64,000 nt of DNA. Origin: Sphingomonas faeni. GTDB lineage: Bacteria; Pseudomonadota; Alphaproteobacteria; Sphingomonadales; Sphingomonadaceae. The notes under the pieces were generated by a model. That model saw nothing but the letters and a program-made list of their open reading frames with translations. It was not told the origin of the DNA and did not search any database. Below are positions 9,578 through 18,183 of the stretch, one piece after another (position 1 is the first letter of the stretch; every line of letters begins with the position of its first letter). Position numbers and translations under genes: made by a program. Location of the stretch: the NCBI RefSeq assembly GCF_003053745.1, contig NZ_QAYE01000005.1, positions 62,001 through 126,000 of the forward strand, given 5' to 3'.

Positions 9578-9652
9578 GGGCGTGTAGCTCAGTGGTAGAG
9601 CACTGTGTTGACATCGCAGGGGTCGCAAGTTCAATCCTTGCCACGCCCACCA
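9578..9652 (+). tRNA. tRNA-Val (GAC)
   Basis: A full cloverleaf can be folded by eye. The 7-bp acceptor stem GGGCGTG pairs with CACGCCC (9642-9648). The D arm is GCTC/GAGC, and the anticodon stem is CTGTG/CGCAG with loop TTGACAT, giving anticodon GAC at 9610-9612. The T arm is GCAAG-TTCAATC-CTTGC, followed by discriminator A and encoded CCA. One G-T pair is present in the anticodon stem. A strong terminator follows immediately. Confidence 0.97.
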
Positions 9653-9655
9653 TTG

Positions 9656-9693
9656 AAAACCCCGCTAGTCCCATGGACTAGCGGGGTTTTTAT
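9656..9693 (+). terminator. Rho-independent terminator after tRNA-Val
   Basis: A perfect 12-bp stem CCCCGCTAGTCC/GGACTAGCGGGG (9660-9671 with 9675-9686) with a 3-nt loop is flanked by AAAA on the left and a T-rich run on the right. It begins 3 nt after the tRNA CCA. Flanking A and T runs make it usable from both strands, so it may also end the leftward catalase-like operon. Confidence 0.93.
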
Positions 9694-9734
9694 TTGCCCG
9701 GAGTGAAAGCGGGGTCCCCGAAGGGACCCTTGTC

Positions 9735-10817
9735 TCAGGCAGGTATCTGGTCGATTTTCGCGGTGTTTTCGGCCTTAATGCCGTTCTCGCCATGCCGCAG
9801 TTTCGACAGCGCCTGATAGACCTGCAACCGGGCGCGCATTACCGAGCCCAGCGGGCGATGCGCCGCGAGTGCGTGGGCGGGGCGGAACGTCATCACATCG
9901 TCGAAATAGCGGACGCGGGCGGCGCTATAGGCTTCCTGCCGGGGGATGCCGATCGTCCCGACCGTGAGGTAGCGGCTGTCTTCCTCGGGCCAGTCGACCG
10001 AGGTGTCCTCGATCGACTGCGTCTCGGCGTTCGCCCAGAGCTGTACGCGCAGTTCGAAGACCGCGTCGTGTTCGCCGAAATAGCGGACGGCGGCATGACG
10101 GAAACCGTCCTCGTCCTGCTTTGCGTCGAGTTCCCAGCCCTTCAGTGCGGCCTGTTCGGCCGAGGCAGGGAAGGCGCCGAGCTTGGCGACGTAATCGCCG
10201 TAGCGGATCGGACATTGGCTGAAATACGGTTCGGCGAGCGGATGGCTGAACGGGTGGCCGAAAAAGTCCGCCTTGGGGCTCTCGGTGCCGACCGCGTGCA
10301 GCGCCTTGTTCACGTTGCGCGCGAGGCTCGACACCGCGCTCTTGAAGCCCTCGGGCAAGGGTACTGCCGCACCGATCTTCTTGGCGTCGCTCAGGAAGCC
10401 TTGCGCGGTGCCGGACGGAAACGTCGTGCCCGTCGCGAACACGAAATCCTGCGTGTCGGCATCGTGTCCCGACAGCTTGTCGCCGGGCACGTCGAAGATC
10501 TTGATCGCCATGCCGCGGTGCGTCGAGACGCGGTCGCCGAGTGTCTCGCCCGGCCCTTGCGCGAAGCGGATCGCGACGGGGTGCGTGCCGGGCGTCGCGA
10601 ACACGCCTTGTGCAAGTTCGGGCGGCAGGCCGGGCGCGATCGTCAGTTCGCCGATCACGCACGCCGAACTCTTCGCGTGGCTCGCGCGGACCGCATGGCC
10701 CTCGCGCTTCTCGACGGTTTCGGTCTGCTGCGACATGCCCTGGATGATGCCGTCGATCGACTCCTGCTCGTCGGGCTGGATCGTCTCGATGTCGTCGCTG
10801 TAGCGGAGATAGGTCAT
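9735..10817 (-). CDS. Catalase-family heme protein
   Basis: A 360-aa member of the small catalase-like family (y4iL-like), expected to bind heme and act on peroxide or organic peroxides. Known members vary in activity. Seen here are VRASHAKS with His47 as the likely distal histidine, the core PGTHPVAIRFAQG near 77-89, and the C-terminal FRPAHALAAHRPLGSVMRAR, which is characteristic of this subgroup and includes the proximal region. It has no signal peptide. The ATG at 10817 lies 8 nt after the upstream royal-jelly-like stop, so it is the last gene of a three-part operon. A start further upstream would overlap that gene and is rejected. Confidence 0.86.
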   Translation of the reverse strand: MTYLRYSDDIETIQPDEQESIDGIIQGMSQQTETVEKREGHAVRASHAKSSACVIGELTIAPGLPPELAQGVFATPGTHPVAIRFAQGPGETLGDRVSTHRGMAIKIFDVPGDKLSGHDADTQDFVFATGTTFPSGTAQGFLSDAKKIGAAVPLPEGFKSAVSSLARNVNKALHAVGTESPKADFFGHPFSHPLAEPYFSQCPIRYGDYVAKLGAFPASAEQAALKGWELDAKQDEDGFRHAAVRYFGEHDAVFELRVQLWANAETQSIEDTSVDWPEEDSRYLTVGTIGIPRQEAYSAARVRYFDDVMTFRPAHALAAHRPLGSVMRARLQVYQALSKLRHGENGIKAENTAKIDQIPA

Positions 10818-10825
10818 GTCGGGCC

Positions 10826-11950
10826 TCACTTTGCGGGTGCGAACGAGAACAGCTCGGTCTTGAGCGACGCGGGCGCACCGGGCTTGAACCAGTTGGTGTC
10901 CTGGATGTGGCTGGCGGTGACGTAGATGCGGCCGTCCGGGCCTTCCGAGAAGGTGTCGGGCCAGCGCAGGCGGGCGTCGGTCAGCACCGGCTCGACATGA
11001 TCGCCGACCAGCCGGGTGATGCCGTTGGTCACCGGTGACGTCAGGTACAGCGTGCCCGCCTTGCTCATCCACAGGCCGTCGGCGACGTGCGTCTGCGCGA
11101 CCGTCTTCACGCCCGCGGCCCGCGTCGCCTCGCTGACGCCGTCGCGCAGCAGGGCGGTGTCGATCGCGTAGAGCGTCTTGCCGGTGAGCGCCTGGTAATA
11201 GAGCGTCTTGCCGTCGTTGGAGATCGCGATGCCATCCGCGGCGAAGGCGGGCTGGCGACCGTCGGGGCGGACGAGCGGTTTGCCGTCGGTCATCACCTTC
11301 ACGGTCTTGTCGATCTGCGTCGAGCCGTGGCCGTCGAGCGCGCGGAAGCCCTTGCCGGTTTCGAGATCGATGACGATGATCGCGCCGCGCGTGCCGGAAT
11401 CGGTGATGTAGCCGGTCTTGCCGTCCGGCGAGAAGCGGATGTCGTTGAGGTAGGTGCCCTGCAACGCGACGTTGAGCGGCACCTTGATGACCTTGGTCAC
11501 GCGGTTGGTGGCGAGGTCGACCTTCACTAGCTTGGGCGCGCCCTCGAGGATCTTCTCGTTACCGGGCGCGCCGGGATCGAGCACCCAGAGGTTGCCGTGG
11601 CCGTCGGGGACGATCGACTGCACGCAGACGAAGTAATCGCCGACCGGCATCTCCGCCGACTTCGCGTTGCGCCAGCTGTTCCATTTGGCGTCCGGATAGG
11701 CCTTGAGCGAGCCGTCCTTCATCACTTCGGCGACCGAGATCGGCGCGTCGTCGGTCCAGCGCGGGAAGTTGACGAAGCGGCGGCCGTCGGCGGTGACGGC
11801 GACGCCGGTCGCCTGGTGATCGAACTGCGCGACCTGGGTGAGCGGGCGACCGCTGGTCTGCGATGCGGTCTGCGCGCTGGCGACGCCGATCGCAGCGGCG
11901 ACGACGGCGATCGCGGCAGCGCCGGCGAGGAAGGGCTTGGTCTTGGACAT
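10826..11950 (-). CDS. Secreted MRJP/yellow-family beta-propeller protein (internal start)
   Basis: A 374-aa major royal jelly protein/yellow-family beta-propeller (PF03022), if translated from its own ATG at 11950. An obvious Sec signal peptide is present (about residues 1-26, MSKTKPF then a hydrophobic stretch ending ASAQ), so it would be periplasmic or secreted. Propeller motifs include VPDGHGNLWVLD, YLNDIRFSPDGKTGYITD and FAADGIAISNDGKTLYY. The ATG has GGAG 7 nt upstream, which supports separate translation. However, the frame is open through the preceding alpha/beta hydrolase, so a fused product is equally encoded (see the next entry). The substrate is unknown. Some relatives are annotated L-dopachrome tautomerase-like. 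Confidence 0.8.
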   Translation of the reverse strand: MSKTKPFLAGAAAIAVVAAAIGVASAQTASQTSGRPLTQVAQFDHQATGVAVTADGRRFVNFPRWTDDAPISVAEVMKDGSLKAYPDAKWNSWRNAKSAEMPVGDYFVCVQSIVPDGHGNLWVLDPGAPGNEKILEGAPKLVKVDLATNRVTKVIKVPLNVALQGTYLNDIRFSPDGKTGYITDSGTRGAIIVIDLETGKGFRALDGHGSTQIDKTVKVMTDGKPLVRPDGRQPAFAADGIAISNDGKTLYYQALTGKTLYAIDTALLRDGVSEATRAAGVKTVAQTHVADGLWMSKAGTLYLTSPVTNGITRLVGDHVEPVLTDARLRWPDTFSEGPDGRIYVTASHIQDTNWFKPGAPASLKTELFSFAPAK

Positions 11951-12862
11951 GATAAGGCTCCGGTCGGTGGTGTCGGACAGGTCGGCGGGGTTGCCGGTGA
12001 AAAGCTGGATGAGATGGCGCGCGACCGCGTCGGGGGCTTCGCGCTGGATGAAATGGCCGACGCCGTTGAGCGTCACGAACGCGAACGGGCCGGTGAACTT
12101 GGCGGGTACCGAGGTGCTCGCCGATGGCGGGTTCACGCCGTCGACCGCGCCCTGGAAATACATCGTCGGCAGCGAGAGCGTCTTGGTCGCCTTCACCTTG
12201 TCCTCGAGCCACTGGCTGCGCGGATCGGGCTCGGCCTCGTTCCAGCGCGCGCGGTAGCTGTGCAGCGTGACGTCCGCCCAGTCTTGGTTCTCGAACGAGC
12301 GTGCGACGCGGGCGAAGGTCGCCTCGTCGAACCAGCCGGGGGGCGACCAGTTGACCCAGTGGATGTGCGCGAAGCCCTTGTGGTCGTCGCGAACGGCCTT
12401 CGCACCGCGCTCGGTCGCCATGAACCAGTGATACCATTGGCGCTGCGCCTGCTCGAACGGCGGCGTCGGCATGCCGCCGAGACGGGGCGGGGTGGCGAGC
12501 ATCGCCATCCGCTCGACACGGTCGGGCCAGCCGACCGCGAGCGCCTCCGCTGTGTTCGAGCCCCAGTCGTGTCCGGCGATCATGAATCTCTCGATCCCGA
12601 GCCCGTCCATCAGTGCGATCATGTCCATCGCCAGGATCGCGCTGTTGCCGGTGCGCGGTGCATCGCGCACGAACCGCGTTTCGCCGAAGCCGCGCAAGGT
12701 TGGCACGATGGTCCGCAATCCGGCCGCGTTGAGCGCGGGGACGACGTCGTCCCAGGTCGATGCGTCGTCGGGCCAGCCGTGGATCAGCAGGACCGGCTGG
12801 CCGTCGCGCGGCCCGGTATCGGCATAGGTGATTGCGAGATCGTCGGTGGTCTGGATCGGCAT
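10826..12862 (-). CDS. Alpha/beta hydrolase (epoxide-hydrolase type) continuous with MRJP protein
   Basis: From the ATG at 12862 (GAGGA 5 nt upstream) the frame runs 678 codons without a stop. Residues 1 to about 294 are an alpha/beta hydrolase with HGWPDD (29-33), nucleophile Asp99 in GHDWGS, and His270 in GVGHFIQREAP. An Asp nucleophile in GHDWG indicates an epoxide hydrolase or dehalogenase-like enzyme, not a serine esterase. The domain reaches its normal end (HLIQLFTGNP), but instead of a stop the frame reads about 12 further residues into the signal peptide of the MRJP protein (Met305). Either a stop was lost, giving a hydrolase tethered to a propeller, or two products are made from one frame. 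The catalase-like gene follows. Confidence 0.8.
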   Translation of the reverse strand: MPIQTTDDLAITYADTGPRDGQPVLLIHGWPDDASTWDDVVPALNAAGLRTIVPTLRGFGETRFVRDAPRTGNSAILAMDMIALMDGLGIERFMIAGHDWGSNTAEALAVGWPDRVERMAMLATPPRLGGMPTPPFEQAQRQWYHWFMATERGAKAVRDDHKGFAHIHWVNWSPPGWFDEATFARVARSFENQDWADVTLHSYRARWNEAEPDPRSQWLEDKVKATKTLSLPTMYFQGAVDGVNPPSASTSVPAKFTGPFAFVTLNGVGHFIQREAPDAVARHLIQLFTGNPADLSDTTDRSLIMSKTKPFLAGAAAIAVVAAAIGVASAQTASQTSGRPLTQVAQFDHQATGVAVTADGRRFVNFPRWTDDAPISVAEVMKDGSLKAYPDAKWNSWRNAKSAEMPVGDYFVCVQSIVPDGHGNLWVLDPGAPGNEKILEGAPKLVKVDLATNRVTKVIKVPLNVALQGTYLNDIRFSPDGKTGYITDSGTRGAIIVIDLETGKGFRALDGHGSTQIDKTVKVMTDGKPLVRPDGRQPAFAADGIAISNDGKTLYYQALTGKTLYAIDTALLRDGVSEATRAAGVKTVAQTHVADGLWMSKAGTLYLTSPVTNGITRLVGDHVEPVLTDARLRWPDTFSEGPDGRIYVTASHIQDTNWFKPGAPASLKTELFSFAPAK

Positions 12863-13072
12863 GATGGTCCTCGTCGGATCGGGGCGTCGGGCTCGTGGTG
12901 GACGCTCATGGTGGAGCGGGCCGACGCGAAGGGTCCAGGTATCGAAACAGTCTCGGGAGGCTGCTGTTCCGGCGGCTAAGCCAATGATTTGCAAAGATGA
13001 TCGGGCGGCGTGACGTGGTGGGCCGATTTGCGATCCGCGCGTTGTGGACGGCAGAACTTCAGGAGCGAAATG

Positions 13073-13534
13073 ATGGATTCACGACGTATGGCCGGTGCGG
13101 TCGCGGGTGGCCTGGTGGCCGGGCTGGGCATTACCGCGCTGCTGATGGCGGGCGAGCGCAAGAGCGGCGAACCGTCCGAGATCGTCACGCTCGAACGCAA
13201 GACCGCGGGGAAACTGGGCATCGACACGCCGGCCGCGGATGCCCTGCCGTCGTCGCGCGAGCAGGCGATCACGCAGGGCTGTCACCTGTTGCTGTCTGCG
13301 GCGGCGGGTGCGGTCTATGCCGCGACCGTCGACGAGGAAGCGTCGTTCGTCGGCTCGGGCCTGATGTTCGGCGCGGCGTTCTATACGGCGATGCACTGGA
13401 TCACGGGGCCGTTGCTCGGCGTGAAGCCGCCGGAGTGGCAGGCCGATGCGAAGACGATCGGCATGCACAGCGTGAACCATGCGGTGTTCGGGCTGGTCAC
13501 GGCGCTGGGCGCGAAGCTCGCGACCCGGCGCTGA
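13073..13534 (+). CDS. Small membrane protein of unknown function
   Basis: A 153-aa protein with about four hydrophobic segments: near residues 7-25, 65-85, 90-110 and 130-148. It has the look of DUF1440/YagU-type inner-membrane proteins, but I do not firmly recognise the family. The preferred start is ATG 13073, because AGGAG at 13061-13065 is 7 nt upstream. The ATG at 13070 is only 4 nt from it. It stands alone between the divergent hydrolase operon and convergent msrB. No function can be assigned. Confidence 0.72.
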   Translation: MDSRRMAGAVAGGLVAGLGITALLMAGERKSGEPSEIVTLERKTAGKLGIDTPAADALPSSREQAITQGCHLLLSAAAGAVYAATVDEEASFVGSGLMFGAAFYTAMHWITGPLLGVKPPEWQADAKTIGMHSVNHAVFGLVTALGAKLATRR

Positions 13535-13593
13535 ACGGAAGTCTCTTTAGGGCGTGACGGTGTGCCCGTGCGGCACACCGTCACGCGTCACTG

Positions 13594-14043
13594 TCAGCCT
13601 GCCGCGTCGACCTGCGGCAGATAGGCGGCATACCCGTTGGCCTCCATTTCGGCGCGCGGGACGAACCGCAGTGACGCCGAGTTGATGCAATAGCGCAGGC
13701 CGCCCTTGTCCTGCGGGCCATCCTCGAACACGTGGCCGAGGTGGCTGTCGGCACCCGCCGAACGGATCTCGGTGCGGACCATGCCGTGGCTGCGATCGTG
13801 GAGTTCGGCGACGTGCTCGGGCGTGACCGGCTTGGTGAAGCTCGGCCAGCCGCAATGCGAATCGAACTTGTCGGCGGACGCGAACAGCGGCTCGCCCGAG
13901 ACGATGTCGACGTACAGACCGGGCTCACGCGTGTTGAGATACTCGCCGGTGCCAGGCCGCTCGGTGCCGCTCTGCTGCGTGACGTGGAACTGCTCGGGGG
14001 TGAGCTTGGCGATCGCTTCGTCGGTCTTCTTGTAGTCGGTCAT
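13594..14043 (-). CDS. msrB: Peptide-methionine (R)-S-oxide reductase MsrB
   Basis: Reduces the R-epimer of methionine sulfoxide in proteins using thioredoxin. It has 149 aa, a single-domain cytosolic form. The catalytic cysteine is Cys119 in [11 protein letters not shown], and Cys64 in SHCGWPSF sits where the resolving cysteine is found in other MsrBs. The two CxxC zinc-binding pairs of many MsrBs are absent, so this is the zinc-free type. [10 protein letters not shown] (101-110) is the conserved substrate-binding loop. It lies 16 nt from the next leftward gene (SDR), possibly one transcript. Confidence 0.95.
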   Translation of the reverse strand: MTDYKKTDEAIAKLTPEQFHVTQQSGTERPGTGEYLNTREPGLYVDIVSGEPLFASADKFDSHCGWPSFTKPVTPEHVAELHDRSHGMVRTEIRSAGADSHLGHVFEDGPQDKGGLRYCINSASLRFVPRAEMEANGYAAYLPQVDAAG

Positions 14044-14059
14044 GGTGATCCTCTCGCGC

Positions 14060-14821
14060 TCAGGAGAGCGCCGGTTGGCCGTTCGACGCGGACAGGCCGC
14101 CGTCGACCGGCAGGTTGACCCCGGTTATATAGTGCGCGTCGGCGCTAGCCAAAAACGCGATGGCGCCGGCGATGTCTTCTGGCTGTGCGCCGCGTGCCAT
14201 CGGGATGCGCTCCTCGAACTTCGCGATCAGGTCGGGCTGGTCCTTCATGCCCGCGGTCAGCGCGGTGTAGGTGAGCGACGGGTTGACCGCGTTGACACGG
14301 ACGCCGTGCTTCGCCTCGTCCATCGCGAGCGCGCGGGTGAAGTTGGTCACCGCGCCCTTGGCCGCGCAGTAGAAGCTGTGGTTCCAGTCGCCGCCGAGGC
14401 CCGACACCGACGAGACGTTGACGATGCAGCCCTTGTTCGCGCGCAGCGTGGCGATCGCGGCGCGGCTCATGTGGACGACGCCGTAGAGGTCGGTTTCGAT
14501 GACCTTGGTGAATTCGGAAAGGTCGCCTTCGTCGAGCTTGCCGAGATGGTCGACGCCGGCATCGTTGACGAGCACATCGATGCGGCCGAACTTGTCGATC
14601 GCATGCGCGACCAGCGCCTCGCAGGCGGCCATGTCGGAGACGTCGGTTTCGAGCGTTTCGACGGTCGTGCCGTCGAGGCTGGCGGCGACCTTCGCGAGGC
14701 CGTCCGCGTCCTTGTCGCCGAGTACGAGCGTCGCGCCTTCCGCGGCGAAACGACGCGCGGCACCTTCGCCGATGCCGGAGGCGGCACCGGTGATCACCAC
14801 GATCTTGTCATCGAATCTCAT
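14060..14821 (-). CDS. SDR-family NAD(P)-dependent oxidoreductase
   Basis: A classical short-chain dehydrogenase of 253 aa. It shows the cofactor motif TGAASGIG (11-18), NDAG near 86-89, and the catalytic set Ser139, Tyr151 and Lys155 (YCAAK). An acidic residue after the second strand (GDKDAD) suggests NAD preference. The start at ATG 14821 is chosen because the Rossmann fold begins immediately. An in-frame upstream ATG would add 25 residues of no family resemblance. The C-terminus [11 protein letters not shown] is standard. The substrate cannot be inferred; msrB lies 16 nt downstream on the same strand. Confidence 0.9.
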   Translation of the reverse strand: MRFDDKIVVITGAASGIGEGAARRFAAEGATLVLGDKDADGLAKVAASLDGTTVETLETDVSDMAACEALVAHAIDKFGRIDVLVNDAGVDHLGKLDEGDLSEFTKVIETDLYGVVHMSRAAIATLRANKGCIVNVSSVSGLGGDWNHSFYCAAKGAVTNFTRALAMDEAKHGVRVNAVNPSLTYTALTAGMKDQPDLIAKFEERIPMARGAQPEDIAGAIAFLASADAHYITGVNLPVDGGLSASNGQPALS

Positions 14822-14979
14822 CGATCTGTGTCCTGAAGCTTTGGGAGATACCGCGATGAACGACCGACACGCGTAGCGGTTTCCTTGCTGAATCAAGGAG
14901 ATCGCCCGTTCGCCCTATTGGCGGACCCCGGCCGGTCTCGCGCGCGTTGATGCGCTCGAACCTATTTCCGGAGAACACC

Positions 14980-15444
14980 ATGCTCGCATCCTTCCTGATG
15001 GGCCTCGTCGGCGGCCAGCGCGCGATGACGCCGCTCGCCGCGGTCGCCATCGCAGCCGCTCGCGACGAACTGCCCGCTGACAATGGTGCGCCGAAGCTGC
15101 TGTCGCATCCCGTCGTCGCAGCGGGTGCGCTGGCGCTCGCGATCGGCGAGATGGCGGGGGACAAGCAGAAGACCGCGCCCGACCGGATCGTCGCGATCGG
15201 CCTGGCCGCGCGGTTCGTCACGTCGGCGATCGCGGGGGCTTCGCTCGTCCCGCGGCGGCAGCGGTGGATCGGCGCCGCGGTCGGTGGACTGACCGCGGTG
15301 GCGGCGTCCTATCCCGGCTGGCGTGCGCGGATGGCGGCGATGTCGCAGTACGGCCAGACGCCGACGGGGTTCGTCGAGGATGCGGTGGTTCTTGGGGGCG
15401 CGGCGGCGATCGCGCGCAACGCGGCGAAACTCGGCGCCGATTGA
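14980..15444 (+). CDS. DUF4126-like membrane protein
   Basis: A 154-aa hydrophobic protein resembling DUF4126 (PF13548). The N-terminal MGLVGGQRAMTPLA is typical of that family, and about four membrane segments rich in Ala and Gly follow. The ATG at 14980 is preceded by GGAG (14970-14973) at 6 nt. An upstream in-frame ATG would add 11 residues. It is divergent from the SDR gene and 48 nt before a TonB receptor. Function unknown. Confidence 0.8.
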   Translation: MLASFLMGLVGGQRAMTPLAAVAIAAARDELPADNGAPKLLSHPVVAAGALALAIGEMAGDKQKTAPDRIVAIGLAARFVTSAIAGASLVPRRQRWIGAAVGGLTAVAASYPGWRARMAAMSQYGQTPTGFVEDAVVLGGAAAIARNAAKLGAD

Positions 15445-15492
15445 CGTCGGAGGCGTATTCCGGGTGAGCGGAAAAGCTGCCATGCGGCGGCG

Positions 15493-17556
15493 ATGATCCG
15501 TATCTCATTCTCTACGCTCGCCTTCGTGTTGATTTCGTCCGGTGGCGCCGTCGCGCAGACGACCGTCGCACCTCGCGACCAGTCGGCTGACATCGTCGTT
15601 ACCGGGCGCGGGCTTGCCGATGCGCCTGGCGATCGTGCGTACGACATCGTCACGATCGATCGGGACCGGGTTCAGGCGAATGCGAGTAACCGGTTAGAAA
15701 GCGTGCTGGCCGATGTCGCGGGGCTCCAGCAGTTTCGTCGGTCGGACTCGCGGAGCGCCAACCCAACCAGCCAGGGGATTTCGTTGCGCGGGATCGGCGG
15801 GAATGCGTCGAGCCGCGCGCTGCTGATCTTCGACGGCGTGCCGCAGGCTGATCCGTTCGGCGGCTGGGTCGCGTTTCCGGCGTATGCGACGGGGCGACTC
15901 GGGCGCATCCGCGTGACGCGCGGCGGCGGGAGCGGGTATCAGGGGCCGGGCGCGCTGGCCGGGACGGTCGAGCTCGAGAGCGTGACGCCGGAACAGGCTG
16001 TGCCTTTCCAAGGTAGCGTTGCGTATGGCAGCCGGGATTCGGTCGATGCCCAGGGGTCTGCGGCACTGGTGCGCGGGTCTGGGTTTGCGACCTTGTCCGG
16101 AGCCTATGCGCGCGGGGACGGCTTCACGCCGACCGTCGAGGAGAGCCGGGGGATCGTCGATCGCGCCGCGCCGTACGAGCAGGCGTCGGGCGCGCTGCGG
16201 ACCGTCGTCGGGATCGGTGCGAAGACCGAATTGCAGATGAACGCGAGCGCGTTCACCGATCGGCGCGACCGGGGCAGCGACTTCACCGACAACAAGAGCG
16301 AAGGCGCGGATGCGAGCGTCCGGCTGGTCGGGCGCGGGCGCTGGGGGTATTCGGCGCTGGCGTATCTGCAGACGCGCGCGTTCGCGAGCAGCTTCAACAG
16401 CATCAATGCCGCGCGGACGACCGCGATTCAGTCGCTGAACCAGTATAATACGCCCGCGACGGGGCTTGGCGGACGGATCGAGATCGCGCCGCCGCTGGGC
16501 GAGAGCATCACGCTGCGGCTGGGGGCGGACGTTCGCGACGTCAGCGGGAAGACGCAGGAGCTGTATACGTTCGTCAACACGGTGCCGACGCGGCGGCGCG
16601 AGGCCGGCGGGAGCACGACGACGACCGGCGTGTTTGCGGATGGGAGCCTTGTCGCGGGCGACTTCACGTTCAGCCTGGGTGGCCGGGTCGACTGGTGGTC
16701 GATCGATGGCGGCTATCTGTCCGAACGTCCGCTGGCGACGGGCGCAGCGCTGACCAACCTGCGCTATGCGGATCGCGATGGCAGCGAGACGACCGGCCGG
16801 GCGGGCGTAGCGTATCAGCCGGTCGAGGCGATCACGTTGCGCGCGGCCGGGTATCGCGGGTGGCGATTGCCGACGCTCAACGAACTGTATCGACCATTCC
16901 GCGTCGGGAACGATGCCACTGCGGCGAACGCGCTGTTGTCGCCGGAGCGGCTGACCGGGGTCGAGGGCGGGGTCACGCTGACGCCAGCGCCGGGCGTGAG
17001 CATCGCCGCGACCTATTTCTACAACCGGCTGAAGGATGCGGTGGCCAACGTCACGACGACCAACCCGCCGCAGGTGTTGCCGGGTGTCGCCACCTACCGC
17101 GTCCGCCAGAACCTCGACGCGATCCGCGCGCACGGGTTCGAACTGGATGCGGCGTATCGGCCGGGTCCGTTTGGCGTGCAGGCATCGTGGTCGCATACGA
17201 ATTCGAAGGTCGAGGGGTCGGGGATCACGGCTGCTCTGGACGGTTTGCGTCCGGCGCAGACCCCGCGCGATCAGGTGTCGGGGACGGTCGACTGGCGACA
17301 CGACGCGGCAGCGATGTCGCTGACCGTGCGGCATATCGGCCGGCAGTTCGATGACGACCAGAATACGCGGGTGCTCGATCCGGCGACGACTCTGGACGCG
17401 TATGCGGCGTTGCCGATCCTGCACTCGCTGGTCGCGGAGGTGCGCGGGGAGAACCTGTTCAACGAGCGCGTCGAGGCAGGGATCAGCGGCGCGAACATCG
17501 TCGAGCGCGCCACGCCGCGAACGATCTGGGTAGGGTTGCGGTACGGGCTTCGGTGA
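15493..17556 (+). CDS. TonB-dependent outer-membrane receptor
   Basis: A 687-aa TonB-dependent receptor. The signal peptide spans about 1-22 (GGAVAQ), with a TonB-box-like DIVVTG near 32-37. The plug domain is about 45-165 and contains LESVLADVAGLQQFRRSDSR, LLIFDGVPQADPFGGW and VTRGGGSGYQGPGALAG. The beta-barrel fills the rest and ends with an aromatic-poor YGLR. The plug and size resemble siderophore/cobalamin-type receptors more than carbohydrate receptors. It lies upstream of the B12 riboswitch but is separated from it by two hairpin elements, so it is probably not under riboswitch control. Substrate unassigned. Confidence 0.88.
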   Translation: MIRISFSTLAFVLISSGGAVAQTTVAPRDQSADIVVTGRGLADAPGDRAYDIVTIDRDRVQANASNRLESVLADVAGLQQFRRSDSRSANPTSQGISLRGIGGNASSRALLIFDGVPQADPFGGWVAFPAYATGRLGRIRVTRGGGSGYQGPGALAGTVELESVTPEQAVPFQGSVAYGSRDSVDAQGSAALVRGSGFATLSGAYARGDGFTPTVEESRGIVDRAAPYEQASGALRTVVGIGAKTELQMNASAFTDRRDRGSDFTDNKSEGADASVRLVGRGRWGYSALAYLQTRAFASSFNSINAARTTAIQSLNQYNTPATGLGGRIEIAPPLGESITLRLGADVRDVSGKTQELYTFVNTVPTRRREAGGSTTTTGVFADGSLVAGDFTFSLGGRVDWWSIDGGYLSERPLATGAALTNLRYADRDGSETTGRAGVAYQPVEAITLRAAGYRGWRLPTLNELYRPFRVGNDATAANALLSPERLTGVEGGVTLTPAPGVSIAATYFYNRLKDAVANVTTTNPPQVLPGVATYRVRQNLDAIRAHGFELDAAYRPGPFGVQASWSHTNSKVEGSGITAALDGLRPAQTPRDQVSGTVDWRHDAAAMSLTVRHIGRQFDDDQNTRVLDPATTLDAYAALPILHSLVAEVRGENLFNERVEAGISGANIVERATPRTIWVGLRYGLR

Positions 17557-17590
17557 TATGCTCCCTGCCAAGGAAAACGAAGACAGCATG

Positions 17591-17642
17591 TTTCCCCGCG
17601 AAGGCGGGGACCCAGACTGGGCTCCCGCCTTCGCGGGAGAAC
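17591..17642. repeat. Hairpin element, family B copy 1
   Basis: An inverted repeat of about 52 bp, with a left arm of CCCCGCGAAGGCGGGGACCC type and a right arm GGGCTCCCGCCTTCGCGGGAG. Together with flanks (17589-17649) it is identical over 61 nt to the copy at 39883-39943. It lies downstream of the TonB receptor and upstream of a family A element. No T run follows. Confidence 0.9.
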
Positions 17643-17670
17643 AAGGAAGGGAAAGCGGCGTCCTGACACG

Positions 17671-17779
17671 CCACCACTCCGGCGGAGGCCGGGGCCCAGT
17701 TGGCAAGATCGCGGTAACGACGGACCGCGGTCAGTTAGCGACGTTCCCCAACTGGCCCCCGGCCTCCGCCGGGGTGGTG
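17671..17779. repeat. Hairpin element, family A copy 1
   Basis: Arms 17671-17703 and 17747-17779 (CCGGCGGAGGCCGGGGCCCA and its complement) enclose an inner sequence shared with the other four family A copies. It lies in the 627-nt gap between the TonB receptor and btuB, which also holds a family B element and the cobalamin riboswitch. Confidence 0.9.
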
Positions 17780-17882
17780 CGATGGACGGTGCCAACTTTC
17801 CCCAGCGCGCCATCGCGGGTTGATGCTCCTTATCCCCCCGCGTTGACCCGTGTCTGGCGCGCGACTAATGCCGCACTCGTGA

Positions 17883-18052
17883 AGGGTTCCCGGCGACGGG
17901 ATCAAAAGGGAAGTCGGTGCGCGGATATGTCCGTAAGACCGGCGCTGTACCCGCAACTGTGACCGGATAGCGGCCACCCCGATATGCCACTGGGTCTCGA
18001 CCTGGGAAGGCGGGGTGGGCGCGGCGACCCGGAAGCCAGGAGACCTGCCTCT
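17883..18052 (+). ncRNA. Cobalamin riboswitch upstream of btuB
   Basis: Conserved blocks of the AdoCbl/B12 riboswitch appear in order: GGTTCCC, AAAAGGGAA near 17904, the B12-box-like run GCTGTACCCGCAACTGTGACCGG (17944-17966), CCACTGGG (17988-17995), GGGAAGGCGG (18004-18013), and GACCCGGAAGCCAGGAGACC (18026-18045). It sits 130 nt before the btuB start. In related systems B12 binding reduces expression, so uptake genes should be induced when cobalamin is scarce. The expression platform was not resolved. Confidence 0.95.
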
Positions 18053-18183
18053 CACGGTCGATCCACTGCGCGGGCGGGTGTCCGGCGCGGACGAGTGCTC
18101 CGGTCCAGCCGGGTTTCCTCGAGCGAGAGACGTCTGGCCGCGCGGCGAATGGTCGCTGGCGGTTCTGGTTAGGACGCAGCCGA

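Noticed and set aside
9578-9693. tRNA-Val 3' end considered as an integration (att) site
   Set aside because: A canonical terminator follows the tRNA directly and no integrase or second copy of the tRNA 3' end was noticed in the window.
10818-11072. Upstream extension of the catalase-like frame to 445 aa
   Set aside because: It runs through the end of the royal-jelly-like gene in another frame, and its translation shows no family resemblance. The ATG at 10817 fits operon spacing.
15694-17706. 670-aa open frame antisense to the TonB receptor, and similar long antisense frames at 43900-45924, 5781-7022 and 31730-32971
   Set aside because: They lie opposite well-supported genes, are Arg/His-rich with no recognisable domain, and arise from the GC-skewed third codon positions of high-GC genes.
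17589-17779. Closely spaced repeats considered as a CRISPR array
   Set aside because: The repeats are inverted, unequally spaced and of two different families. No direct-repeat/spacer ladder or cas genes were found.
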